Shown here: piece by piece, positions 8,095 through 16,680 of the stretch
Numbering within the stretch: position 1 is the first letter of the stretch
How the letters are laid out: each line of letters begins with the position of its first letter
NCBI GenBank assembly: GCA_025925185.1
Contig: JAICLV010000027.1
Coordinates: 1-20,679, forward strand
Length of the DNA: 20,679 nt
DNA from: Acidothermaceae bacterium
Lineage (GTDB): Bacteria; Actinomycetota; Actinomycetes; Acidothermales; Acidothermaceae
Direction: 5' to 3'
The notes under the pieces: generated by a model
What the model saw: the letters and a program-made list of their open reading frames with translations, nothing else
Database searches by the model: none
What the model was told of the DNA's origin: nothing
Translations under genes and position numbers: made by a program

Positions 8095-9015
8095 GTGCTC
8101 GACCCGCGAGAGCTGTACAGCCTTGAGACCGACGTGCCGAAGCTCGACGCGCCGGTGCTGATCCATGCGCTCAGCGGCTACGTCGACGCCGGCGAGGCCG
8201 TGCGCCTGACCGAGCAGCACCTGCTCGGTGAGTTCGAGAAGCGTGTCGTGGCGCGATTCGACGTCGACCAGCTGCACGACTACCGCGCCCGTCGTCCGGC
8301 CATGATCTTTGACGTCGACCATTGGGAGAGCTACGCCGACCCCGAGTTATTGCTGTACGCGGTCACCGACGCTGCCGGCACCCGGTTCCTTGTGCTCACC
8401 GGGCCAGAGCCGGACGTCCAGTGGGAGCGCTATGTCGGCGCGGTGATCAGCCTGATCGAGCGGTTCGGCGTGCGGCTCACGATCGGGCTGAACGCGATCC
8501 CGATGGCGGTGCCGCACACCCGGCCGGTCGGGCTGACCTCGCACGCGTCGCGGCAGGAGCTGATCCCCGAGAACGAGCCGTGGCTGCAGCGGGTGCAGGT
8601 GCCCGCGAGCGCCAGCCACCTGCTCGAGTTCCGATTGCGGCAGCGCGGCCTTGACGCCGTCGGGTTCGCGGTGCACGTGCCGCATTACGTGGCGCAGACC
8701 GAGTTCGCGCCGGCCGCCGAGCGGCTGGTGTCCGCGATAGCGGCGTCGTCCGGCTTGGTGTTGCCCATCGACGCGCTGACGACGGCCGCCGAGGCGGCGC
8801 GCGCGGAGATCGACAAGCAGGTGGGCGAGTCGGCCGAGGCGATGGCGCTGGTCAGCTCGCTGGAGCAGCAGTACGACGCCTACCTGCGCGGGCGCGGCAA
8901 GGACCTGCTCGCCGCCGACGTCGCCGACCTCCCGACCGCCGAGGAGCTGGGCGCCGAGCTGGAACGGTTCTTGGCCGACCATACTCGCCGCCACGGCGAG
9001 CCCCCTTCGAGCTGA
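8095..9015 (+). CDS. PAC2-family protein (proteasome-assembly-chaperone-like)
   Basis: The 306-residue product matches the actinobacterial PAC2 family. It opens with VLIHALSGYVDAGEAVRLTE, followed by FDVDQLHDYRARRPAMIFD. The middle part carries FLVLTGPEPDVQWERY, then IGLNAIPMAVPHTRPVGLTS and a VGFAVHVPHYVAQTEF stretch. A long C-terminal helix (residues ~230-300) includes EIDKQVGESAEAMALVSSLE. The fold relates to eukaryotic proteasome assembly chaperone 2, and members occur in actinobacteria that have a 20S proteasome, but a direct role in assembly is not established. The GTG at 8095 has AGGAAGG six bases upstream. It is divergent from glpD across 139 bp. The 73-bp inverted repeat begins 20 bp after its stop. 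Confidence 0.9.
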   Translation: MLDPRELYSLETDVPKLDAPVLIHALSGYVDAGEAVRLTEQHLLGEFEKRVVARFDVDQLHDYRARRPAMIFDVDHWESYADPELLLYAVTDAAGTRFLVLTGPEPDVQWERYVGAVISLIERFGVRLTIGLNAIPMAVPHTRPVGLTSHASRQELIPENEPWLQRVQVPASASHLLEFRLRQRGLDAVGFAVHVPHYVAQTEFAPAAERLVSAIAASSGLVLPIDALTTAAEAARAEIDKQVGESAEAMALVSSLEQQYDAYLRGRGKDLLAADVADLPTAEELGAELERFLADHTRRHGEPPSS

Positions 9016-9034
9016 CCGCCCCGCGTGCCGGTGC

Positions 9035-9107
9035 CGAGTTGATCACGTTCAGGGGGTCAGCGGGTCCGAAGGTGCCTTTACAGGCCCGTCCTCGGTCGAG
9101 TTCAGGC
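9035..9107 (+). repeat. left inverted repeat of the nuclease cassette
   Basis: This 73-bp sequence matches the reverse complement of 10272-10344 at 68 of 73 positions by hand alignment, with no gaps. It starts CGAGTTGATCACG and contains TGATCACGTTCAGGGGG (9040-9056). An internal GAAGG-TG-CCTT palindrome follows, and it ends TCGAGTTCAGGC. The motif CGAGTT recurs near both ends of the repeat. Similarity fades after 9107. Confidence 0.92.
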
Positions 9108-9147
9108 ACCCAGGGGCCGGCCCAGGCGAGTCCGGGAGCCTGCTGAC

Positions 9148-10134
9148 CTAGTCGCGAGGCGGCTGGCGCTCGAAGCGGTAGGTGCGGTCTCGACTCGATC
9201 GCTCCGCTCGCTCGAACGCGGCGAACGCCTTCCTGCGAACCGACGGCCTCTTCCCGAACGACTCGGCGTAGCCGATCCTGAAGACCTCGAGGCCGGCATC
9301 GCGAAGCCGGTCCTCGCGCAGCTTTTCCTTGTAGAGAGGGTCGTCCTCGGCCTTCTCGCCGACGTACTTCAACTTGCCGTCAAATTCCCCGACCGTGTGG
9401 TGGCGCTCCCAGAAGTAGTCGGAGCGCGCGATCAACCCGGCGCGGTCGTAGATCAGAACCTGTTGATCCGGCGACGGCACGCCGAGTTCGTCGAATGCGA
9501 TGCGGCCAAGCGTTTCACCGGCAGACTCCGAGTACGGTGACGCGAATGCCACGACCCGGCCGGCATTGCGGGCACCCGGCCAGTCTATGCAGTACTCCAT
9601 AACCTCACGCAATTCGCACAGCGTGCAGAACTCCTTGTTCAACGCCGATTCAGTTGCCACGAGGGCGGCCTCATACGTCGTGACACGAGCGAGGTCGACG
9701 GCTGTGCGCGCTGCCGTCGTCGTCAACACATCAGCGAGTTTCGTGAGATGCGTGAGCGGCAGCGACGCGTCGTGATGGCGGACGCCGGCCTCGGTTCGCG
9801 ACGAGCCGATGTCCTCGCGAGTGATATGCACGAGCGACAAATCAGGGTCGAGAAGCGCCACGCGGTACAGCACGGCGGAGGTGACATGACTCGCTGCCGC
9901 CGGGCCTTGCAAGGTCAGCAACGCGGCCCGCAACCGCAGCTGATGCCGCCCCTCCTCGTCGTCCGGGATCATCCACCGCTCGGCGTAGACGCCGCGCCGA
10001 AAGCGAAACCACGCACCACGTCTGCGAAGTCGCGCGATCTCATCGGCGTTGTAGCCGGCGGCGAGCGCTTGCGCGGTCGTGAACACGCCGCCTTGCGCAG
10101 CGGCCATCGCGGCCAATCGAGGAGGCAAAGTCAT
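9148..10134 (-). CDS. AbiEi-like winged helix / Vsr-DUF559-like nuclease domain protein
   Basis: The 328-residue product has an N-terminal winged-helix domain (residues ~1-60: GGVFTTAQALAAGYNADEIA, then RRRGAWFRFRRGVYA), as in AbiEi-type antitoxins. A middle region follows (SHVTSAVLYRVALLDPDLS...). The C-terminal PD-(D/E)XK-like domain (~215-310) shows ETLGRIAFDELG, ARSDYFWERHHTVGEFDGKLKY with likely catalytic Asp and Lys residues, then KEKLREDRLRDAGLEVFRIG. Related actinobacterial proteins are usually labelled type IV antitoxin-domain or DUF559 proteins. No AbiEii toxin is adjacent, so a classical toxin-antitoxin role is doubtful. I chose the ATG at 10134, where similarity begins. The frame stays open upstream to 10401 through the right repeat. 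On the minus strand GTGGATAAC lies about 40 bp before the start and could be a weak -10 region. Confidence 0.8.
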   Translation of the reverse strand: MTLPPRLAAMAAAQGGVFTTAQALAAGYNADEIARLRRRGAWFRFRRGVYAERWMIPDDEEGRHQLRLRAALLTLQGPAAASHVTSAVLYRVALLDPDLSLVHITREDIGSSRTEAGVRHHDASLPLTHLTKLADVLTTTAARTAVDLARVTTYEAALVATESALNKEFCTLCELREVMEYCIDWPGARNAGRVVAFASPYSESAGETLGRIAFDELGVPSPDQQVLIYDRAGLIARSDYFWERHHTVGEFDGKLKYVGEKAEDDPLYKEKLREDRLRDAGLEVFRIGYAESFGKRPSVRRKAFAAFERAERSSRDRTYRFERQPPRD

Positions 10135-10271
10135 GCCGAGAATCTTGGACGACGGAAGCGCGGCGGCACTTTTGTTATCCACAGGCTCGGAGCTAGCTGG
10201 CCAGCCCGGGGTGCGTCTCCCTGGTGCCCGGCCAGGTGCCCGGCCCCGTGTCCCGCCGGGTGTCCCTAGGC

Positions 10272-10344
10272 GCCTGAACTCGACCGAGTATGGGTCTGTG
10301 AAGGCACCTTCGGACCCGCTAACCCCCTGAACGTGATCAACTCG
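10272..10344 (-). repeat. right inverted repeat of the nuclease cassette
   Basis: Read on the minus strand it is 68/73 identical to 9035-9107. The differences fall at repeat positions 24, 45, 50, 54 and 56, and the first 23 bases are identical. It contains the TGATCACGTTCAGGGGG motif at 10339-10323 and a perfect GAAGG-TG-CCTTC palindrome. Its outer end overlaps the last two sense codons and the TGA of the DNA methyltransferase gene. Just inside it the sequence is low-complexity, with GGTGCCCGGCC occurring twice near 10223-10244. Confidence 0.92.
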
Positions 10345-11401
10345 AACCGGTGGGGTTAGCGGCGGATGTCGCTGCTTCGACCTTGTCTGTCGGGCCTGCA
10401 ACGAAGAGGTGTTCGGTGTTGCGCAGGTGCGACACCGCGCCGACCTTCACCCCTGCGGGATTGTGGATGCCGATCTGCGCGCCCACATAACGCTTGTAGT
10501 CAAAGGAAAGCATCCGCACGTCCTCATGACCGGCGTCGCGCAGCCAGCTCACGATCTGCTCCGGCGCCACCCAAGACTCATCGTTGTACGACACGACCAC
10601 CACACGCGCGCGCACCCGCTCGATCACAGATGCCAGCGCGTCCGGCATCGTGCGACGACCGTTGAACAATGACCTGGTCGCCTCGTCACGCGCGTCGATC
10701 CGCTTGCACGCCACGCCGTAGTGCGGTGGTTTATCCCAACGCACCAAGGATTCCCAGACATGGTAGTTCGTGAAATACCGATGCTGGTTGTACGGCGGGT
10801 CGAGATACGCGAGGTCGACCAAAGGCAGTGTGTCGACGATCGACAACGCGTCGCCGCGCACCGATGAACCCGTTCCAGGTAGCAATTCCGGCATGCGCAA
10901 CTCGAGGTCGTTGTGCGCGCGCGGCGCCCACTGCTTGAGAAACGCCATCTGCAAGCCGGTTGTCGAGTCGACGCGGTCGGCGGCGAGCATCAAAGATGTC
11001 AGCAAGATCGGAAATAGCGACGAGCCTGCGTACGCGGCCGCCAGCCGCTCTCGGATCGCGTCGATCCGCGCCCCGTTCTTCGGCTGGAAGTACCGCGCTT
11101 GATGGCAAAACGTCTCGGTGAAGTAGCCAGGCGTCGGTGGCAGCGCGGCGAGCGACGCCAGTGCGTCGGCCAGCGCGTCCTTGTCGACGACGGTCGCGTC
11201 GGTCTCGACGAAACAGCGAGCTAGGACGTCGGAGTAGCTCGCGGTGTCGACCGCGGTCACGGTCGCGCCGCGCCGCTTGAACTCCTGCGCCACCCGGGTG
11301 GTGCCGGTAAACAGGTCCAGCGCGGTGCGCGCCTCCACGGCGCTGGCCATCGCCCCCAACACCGGCACCAGCAACCGCTTCGAGCCCAGGTACTTGATCA
11401 A
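10337..11401 (-). CDS. Dam-like (D12 class) adenine-specific DNA methyltransferase
   Basis: The product transfers a methyl group from S-adenosylmethionine, probably to adenine N6 in DNA. From the TTG at 11401 it has 354 residues and opens LIKYLGSKRLL, the usual start of D12-class enzymes. The SAM motif is LDLFTGTTRVAQEFKRRG (28-45), with FTGT in place of the common FSGTG. The catalytic motif YLDPPYNQHRYFTNYHVW has DPPY at 201-204. The TTG is preferred because GGAGG lies 8 bases upstream; an ATG at 11476 in the same frame would add 25 unlike residues. The target site cannot be read from sequence. No classical restriction partner is adjacent, although the next gene downstream has a nuclease domain. 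The final codons lie inside the right inverted repeat, so the C-terminus may have been reset by an insertion. Confidence 0.87.
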   Translation of the reverse strand: MIKYLGSKRLLVPVLGAMASAVEARTALDLFTGTTRVAQEFKRRGATVTAVDTASYSDVLARCFVETDATVVDKDALADALASLAALPPTPGYFTETFCHQARYFQPKNGARIDAIRERLAAAYAGSSLFPILLTSLMLAADRVDSTTGLQMAFLKQWAPRAHNDLELRMPELLPGTGSSVRGDALSIVDTLPLVDLAYLDPPYNQHRYFTNYHVWESLVRWDKPPHYGVACKRIDARDEATRSLFNGRRTMPDALASVIERVRARVVVVSYNDESWVAPEQIVSWLRDAGHEDVRMLSFDYKRYVGAQIGIHNPAGVKVGAVSHLRNTEHLFVAGPTDKVEAATSAANPTGSS

Positions 11402-11511
11402 ACGCGCGCCCTCCGACGGGTCACGAGCGTAGGCGGACGACGCGAGCGAAGCGTCCGCGGCGCGCCAAGCAGGCATTACCGAATCAGGTCTTGACAGCGG
11501 CCGGACGCGTC

Positions 11512-11540
11512 TTGAAACTACGAGGGAACGTTCCCATAGC
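11512..11540 (+). promoter_or_regulatory. candidate promoter of the GH6 cellulase gene
   Basis: TTGAAA at 11512-11517 is followed after 17 bases by CATAGC at 11535-11540, giving a good -35 and a moderate -10 element. The palindrome at 11524-11535 fills the spacer and touches the -10. That geometry suits repression by blocking RNA polymerase. The transcript would have a leader of about 180 bases. Confidence 0.4.
11524..11535. promoter_or_regulatory. candidate CebR/CelR-type (LacI family) operator
   Basis: GGGAACGTTCCC is a perfect 12-bp palindrome. With its flanks (AGGGAACGTTCCCA) it matches 11 of 14 positions of TGGGAGCGCTCCCA. That is the site bound by CebR in Streptomyces and CelR in Thermobifida, LacI-family repressors released by cellobiose. 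Its place before a GH6 cellulase is what that regulon predicts. No LacI gene is in the window. Confidence 0.6.
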
Positions 11541-11728
11541 GTTGGGGAGGCGGAGCGAAGGAGGGTCGTCGCCGCCAACAATGCCCGCGAGCAAAAGGAA
11601 TCTCGCGAGCCATGGGAGCTGCGAGCAATGCCACCGGTCGGCTCGCGCCATCCTCGAACCGCGCCATCCGCGCGGCGCACAGCTCCACCGAAGTCCCAGT
11701 TTCCAACGGAGTAAGGGGAAGTGAAGCA

Positions 11729-13120
11729 GTGGGAACGAGTCCAAAGCGCCGGCTCCTCGCCGCCTCCGCCGCCGCGGTGGCGCTGGGCGTCGGCCTCAGC
11801 GGCACCGCGCTGGCGTCGTCCGGCAATCTCGCGCCAGCCGCGCCGCACAGCTTGCCGCAAAACGCGCGCCTCTACACACCTCCGCCCGACAAGGGCGCCG
11901 TCCAGCAGGTCGTCGACCTGCTGCGTCACCGCGACGTCAAAGACGCGGCGTTGATCGCGCAACTCGCCCTCACGCCGCAGGCGGTGTGGTTCACCGGTGG
12001 CACTGCGAAGCAGGTGACCAAAGACGTGCGGGAAACCGTGAAGCGCGCCGGCGCCTTCGGGAAGGTCCCCGCGCTGGTTCTCTACAACGTGCCGGGCCGT
12101 GACTGCTCCCAGTACTCCTCGGGCGGCGCGGGCAGTGACTCCGCATACCAGGCGTGGATCGACGGCGTCGTGAAGGGTCTCGACCACGCGCGCGCCATCG
12201 TCATCGTCGAGCCCGACGGCTTGGCGAACCTGCCGAGCGACTGCCCGGCGGCGTACCCCGGCCAGGATGTCGACGCGCTCACGCAGGGCCGCATCGCCGA
12301 CATCAAGTACGCGGCGACCTCGATCGAGAACGCAGACCCGAACTCGCTCGTCTACCTTGACGCCGGAAACAGCGCGTGGCACTCGGTCGGCGACATCTCG
12401 AAGCGTCTTGAGCAAGCTGGTGTCGCAAGCGTTCAGGGCTTCGCGCTCAACGTGTCGAACTACCAGTTCACGACGAACACCAACTTCTACGGCACTTGGG
12501 TCTCGGAATGCTTGGCGTACACCGAGAAGGTCAATGTCGGCGACTACGGCAGCTGCGGCGACATGTACTGGAGCGGCGGCCCCGCCAACAACTGGACCGG
12601 TGTCGCGCTCGACCGGTATGGCGTGTGGAGTGACAGTGCGAGCGACCCGACGCTCAACACCGCCGGCATCACCAGCCGGTACGCGTCGATCCTCGGCAGC
12701 ACCACACCGATCGCGCACTTCGTCGCCGACACCAGCCGCAACGGCCGCGGACCGAACAGCATGACCACGTACGCGGCGGCGCCGTACAACCAGCCGCCGA
12801 ACGTCGTGTCGTCGCTCGCGGCGGCCAACTGGTGCAACCCCCCGTCGTCCGGACTCGGACTTCGGCCCACCACGGACACTGGCGTTCCGCTCGTCGACGC
12901 GTACCTTTGGGTCAAGACGCCCGGACAGTCGGACGGTCAGTGCAACATCGCCGGCGGCGCCCGAGCGTGGGACTACACGCAGTACAACCCGTGGAACTGG
13001 AACGCCACGCAGCAACAGCAAAATGACCCGCTCTGGGGTCTGCAAGACCCTGCTGCGGGCGCTTGGTTCCCGCAGCAAGCGTTGCAGTTGGCGCAGCTCG
13101 CGAATCCCGCGCTGCACTAG
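11729..13120 (+). CDS. secreted glycoside hydrolase family 6 cellulase
   Basis: The 463-residue product is an inverting beta-1,4-glucanase (endoglucanase or cellobiohydrolase) expected to act on cellulose outside the cell. The N-terminus has a basic patch (SPKRRLL), a hydrophobic core (AASAAAVALGVGLSGT) and a likely cleavage site near ALASS, i.e. a signal peptide. Family motifs are LVLYNVPGRDCSQYSSGG with Asp125, IVIVEPDGLANLPSDC with the likely proton donor Asp163, then HFVADTSRNGRGP. The motif YLWVKTPGQSDGQC includes Asp402 near the active site. No carbohydrate-binding module or linker is present. The GTG at 11729 is chosen for AAGGGGA nine bases upstream and because the signal peptide then starts correctly. 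A candidate cellobiose-responsive operator lies about 200 bp upstream. Confidence 0.92.
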   Translation: MGTSPKRRLLAASAAAVALGVGLSGTALASSGNLAPAAPHSLPQNARLYTPPPDKGAVQQVVDLLRHRDVKDAALIAQLALTPQAVWFTGGTAKQVTKDVRETVKRAGAFGKVPALVLYNVPGRDCSQYSSGGAGSDSAYQAWIDGVVKGLDHARAIVIVEPDGLANLPSDCPAAYPGQDVDALTQGRIADIKYAATSIENADPNSLVYLDAGNSAWHSVGDISKRLEQAGVASVQGFALNVSNYQFTTNTNFYGTWVSECLAYTEKVNVGDYGSCGDMYWSGGPANNWTGVALDRYGVWSDSASDPTLNTAGITSRYASILGSTTPIAHFVADTSRNGRGPNSMTTYAAAPYNQPPNVVSSLAAANWCNPPSSGLGLRPTTDTGVPLVDAYLWVKTPGQSDGQCNIAGGARAWDYTQYNPWNWNATQQQQNDPLWGLQDPAAGAWFPQQALQLAQLANPALH

Positions 13121-13136
13121 CTCGCATCAAATCGTC

Positions 13137-13169
13137 GGTGGCCGACCCGCCAGGAACGGGCCGGCCACC
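13137..13169. terminator. bidirectional hairpin terminator
   Basis: GGTGGCCGACCC (13137-13148) pairs with GGGCCGGCCACC (13158-13169) at 11 of 12 positions, around a 9-base loop. It lies between the convergent GH6 and YjbR-like genes, 16 bp after the first stop and 4 bp before the second. No U-tract follows, which is common for actinobacterial terminators. Confidence 0.7.
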
Positions 13170-13173
13170 GGCC

Positions 13174-13518
13174 TTATGACCCGTCGAAGTACGAGCGCGC
13201 GACACCCTTGGGCACGCACATGGCCCACGCGTCGGTGACAAGTTCCCGCAACTGCCTGGCGTCGAGAGCGGCGAGCCGCGCCCGCACCCAGTTGTAGCGC
13301 TCGTCCGACCGAAGCGGCATGAGGTACGTTTCGGGGTCGCTGGCGACGAGGGCGGCCCGCTCCTCTTTCGGGTAGCCGAAACCGATCAGCGTCTCGTCGC
13401 GCGACAACGCGACGAACACGATCCGCCCGACGCGGAACTTCACTTGGTCGCGGACAAGCGCTTCGTACGCTCGCGGCAGCGAGAGCGCGATTTCTCGGAC
13501 ATCGTCGGTGGTGACCAT
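13174..13518 (-). CDS. MmcQ/YjbR-family protein (second copy)
   Basis: The 114-residue product shows the same small fold as the protein at 2157-2525 but is only distantly related to it. Diagnostic parts are the N-terminal DDVREIALSLPRAYEALVRD, the KFRVGRIVFVALSRDETLIG strand pair, the FGYPKEERAALVASDPETYL block and the closing YNWVRARLAALDARQLRELV. Members are stand-alone cytosolic proteins of unclear function. The ATG at 13518 starts the conserved region, but no clear ribosome site precedes it. The truncated substrate-binding-protein remnant ends 9 bp upstream on the same strand, so this gene may have been the last gene of a former unit or may now rely on a cryptic promoter. Confidence 0.82.
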   Translation of the reverse strand: MVTTDDVREIALSLPRAYEALVRDQVKFRVGRIVFVALSRDETLIGFGYPKEERAALVASDPETYLMPLRSDERYNWVRARLAALDARQLRELVTDAWAMCVPKGVARSYFDGS

Positions 13519-13527
13519 CGCGCTCTG

Positions 13528-14135
13528 TCAGTCTTTCAACTGGGCGACGCTCGTGAGCGAGTCCAGAATCGAGTCGAGCTTGGTGGGGTCTTGAACGAGT
13601 TGCAGCATCGCGTCCCACCAGGCGCGCTGCACAGACGCGGGCATCATGTCGCCCGCGCTGAATCGGACGACGTTCGCCGTGGTGAGCGCCTGAGCGATCG
13701 CTCGCGCGACCGGGTCTGCGTACGTGTCGAGCGGAATGCTGCGGTTCACCGACGTGAAGCCCCCGAGCTTGATCCAGGCCTCCTGCGCCTGGGTGCCTGC
13801 GAGATACGCCATGAATGAGCGCGCCGCGGGCGTGTCGTGCACCATCACGACGATGTCGGCCCCGATGGTCTCGGCGCCTTGGTTCTGCGGCTTGATGCTC
13901 GGAAACGGGAAGACGCTGTAGTCGGCGCCGGGCTTCAGGTTCGGATAGCTCGACGCGATGAACGCCTGCGCGAAGGACGCGAGGTAGCGCATGAAGGCGG
14001 TTGGCGGGTCGGTGTACAAGGGGCTCGCCCCGGACGAGTCCGGCGTTGAGACGACACGCTGGCTCCCGCCGAGCACGTATCCCTTCGCCTCGACCAGATT
14101 GTCGAACATGGTGAACGACTGCTTGATGCAAGCGG
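13528..14135 (-). pseudogene. 5'-truncated ABC transporter sugar-binding protein
   Basis: About 200 residues match the C-terminal half of extracellular solute-binding proteins of the alpha-glucoside/oligosaccharide type. Visible motifs are LVEAKGYVLGGSQRVVSTPD, SPLYTDPPTAFMRYLASFA, YSVFPFPSIKPQ, ADIVVMVHDTPAARSFMAYL, AWIKLGGFTSVNRSIPLDTY and FSAGDMMPASVQRAWWD. The family is normally about 400-450 residues with a lipoprotein signal; here the first half, signal peptide and lipobox are missing. Similarity begins near 14130. The frame continues upstream to 14466 but is non-homologous there and runs antisense into the methyltransferase gene. An ATG at 14109 could start a fragment, which would lack a signal and half of the binding cleft. 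No permease or ATPase gene is present. A deletion or rearrangement is the simplest cause. Confidence 0.75.
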
Positions 14136-14329
14136 CGGTGCCGATCACCCCGCCCACGCTACGACCACTCGGGCCGGGCGCGCAGCGCAGACGCGTCGCA
14201 CATACCCCACCAACACGCAGGCAAAGATTGTCAGGTGACACCACGCGGGTCGGAATGCCGGTCACGCTGGTCACTGCGCACCAGCGCACGGCGACGACGC
14301 TGTAGCTGCCCCCGACACCGGGAGGTCCG

Positions 14330-15172
14330 ATGGCAATCGGTGACGAGATCCGGAACGCGCAGCGCCGCGCGTGGGCGGGGTTGTCGGCGAGCTGGGAAAA
14401 GTGGGACGCCGTCATCATGCGCCAACTCGGCCCGGTCGGCGCGGCGATGATCGAGCGACTCGGCATTTCCGAAGATCAGCAGCATCTCGATGTCGCCGCG
14501 GGCACTGGCGAGCCGGGGCTGACGGTTGCCAGGCTCGCGCCGCGTGGCCGCGTCGTCCTGACCGACCTGTCGACCGAGATGCTCGAGATCGCGAGCCGAC
14601 GCGCGGCCGCGCAGGGCATAACCAACTTCGAGACTCGCGTGTGCAGCGCCGAAGACCTACCGTTTGGCGATGCGACGTTCGACAGCGTCTCCGTGCGGTT
14701 CGGGTACATGTTCTTTCCGGACGTCGCAAAGGCGACCGCCGAGTTCGCGCGGGTACTCAAGCCAGGCGGGCGAGTAGGCGCGTCGGTCTGGGTGAGGCCC
14801 GACGCCAACCCGTGGACGGCCATCGTCATGAGCGCGATCGCAGCCGAGGTGGCGCTGCCGCCGTCCGACCCGGATGGTCCGAACATGTTCCGTTGCGCCG
14901 CGCCTGGATACGTGAGCGCGCTGTACGAGGCTGCGAGCCTGCGTGACATTGTCGAGTGGGACGTCGACGTCGAGCTCGTGACCGAATCACCCGCCGAATA
15001 TTGGGAAATGATGAGCGAGCACGTTTCGCTCGCGGTCGCAGCCCTCGAGAAGGTGGACGACGTCGCCCGCGCACGCATCGCGCGCACGGTGATTGAGAAC
15101 GTCAGCGCGTATGCGGCGCACGGAACGATTCGAGTGCCGGGAGCAGCTCGATGCATCGTGGCCACGAAGTAG
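14330..15172 (+). CDS. class I SAM-dependent methyltransferase (UbiE/MenG-like)
   Basis: The 280-residue product has the seven-strand Rossmann-like methyltransferase fold. Motif I is LDVAAGTGEPGLTVA (~residues 53-67), followed by an acidic strand end (RVVLTDLSTEMLEIASRRA), CSAEDLPFGDATFDSVSVRF and the post-motif EFARVLKPGGRVGASVW. The C-terminal third (PGYVSALYEAASLRDIVEWD...) probably forms the substrate lid. The family methylates small molecules such as quinones, lipids or natural products; the substrate here is unknown. GGGAGG lies five bases before the ATG at 14330, a strong start. The gene stands alone between the sugar-binding-protein remnant (divergent) and the metal-repeat gene (convergent). 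Confidence 0.88.
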   Translation: MAIGDEIRNAQRRAWAGLSASWEKWDAVIMRQLGPVGAAMIERLGISEDQQHLDVAAGTGEPGLTVARLAPRGRVVLTDLSTEMLEIASRRAAAQGITNFETRVCSAEDLPFGDATFDSVSVRFGYMFFPDVAKATAEFARVLKPGGRVGASVWVRPDANPWTAIVMSAIAAEVALPPSDPDGPNMFRCAAPGYVSALYEAASLRDIVEWDVDVELVTESPAEYWEMMSEHVSLAVAALEKVDDVARARIARTVIENVSAYAAHGTIRVPGAARCIVATK

Positions 15173-15205
15173 TCGCACGCTGGCCGCATGGCGCCGACGC
15201 GTCGA

Positions 15206-15226
15206 CGGACTGCGGGGGAGAGTCCG
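15206..15226. terminator. weak hairpin between convergent genes
   Basis: CGGACT (15206-15211) and AGTCCG (15221-15226) form a 6-bp stem around a 9-base loop. It lies in the 62-bp gap between the methyltransferase stop and the stop of the metal-repeat gene. A terminator is expected here, but the stem is short and may be chance. Confidence 0.3.
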
Positions 15227-15234
15227 ATGCCCTC

Positions 15235-16679
<1,445 letters not shown>

Positions 16680-16680
<1 letters not shown>

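Larger units (their letters stand above)
9035..10344. mobile_element. candidate repeat-bounded cassette carrying a nuclease-domain gene
   Basis: The unit spans 1310 bp and is bounded by 73-bp imperfect inverted repeats, with a single 328-codon gene between them. The size and layout recall an insertion sequence, but the encoded protein is not a known transposase. It has an AbiEi-like winged helix and a Vsr/DUF559-like endonuclease domain. The right end lies inside the 3' end of the DNA methyltransferase gene and supplies its stop codon. CCGGTG occurs just outside both ends (9028-9033 and 10347-10352) but is offset by one and two bases, so a target duplication is only possible. Mobility is inference; the repeats are seen directly. 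Confidence 0.4.
11402..11728 (+). other. intergenic region and leader of the GH6 gene
   Basis: This 327-bp stretch separates the divergent DNA methyltransferase and cellulase genes. It holds the operator and promoter described separately and about 190 bp of leader before the GTG at 11729. A GH6-frame ATG at 11612 exists, but the translated leader resembles no secretion signal. I see no small gene, RNA motif or terminator in it. Confidence 0.5.

Noticed and set aside
8422..8434. TGGGAGCGCTATG, resembling a CebR operator half
   Set aside because: It lies inside the PAC2 coding region and the second half-site does not match.
9148..10134. Complete type IV toxin-antitoxin (AbiE) system
   Set aside because: Only the AbiEi-like winged helix is present, fused to a nuclease-like domain. 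No AbiEii nucleotidyltransferase toxin gene lies on either side.
9028..10352. CCGGTG on both sides of the cassette as a target-site duplication
   Set aside because: It is offset by one base on the left and two on the right, and six GC-rich bases match easily by chance. Kept only as a note in the cassette entry.
11524..11535. GGGAACGTTCCC as an actinobacterial LexA (SOS) box
   Set aside because: The SOS box needs GAAC-N4-GTTC; here GAAC and GTTC half-sites abut with no spacer.
11477..13117. Upstream extension of the DNA methyltransferase frame, making a 926-codon frame
   Set aside because: The extension runs antisense to the whole GH6 gene and is Arg/Val-rich without similarity to methyltransferases. 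The D12 motifs begin only near 11401.
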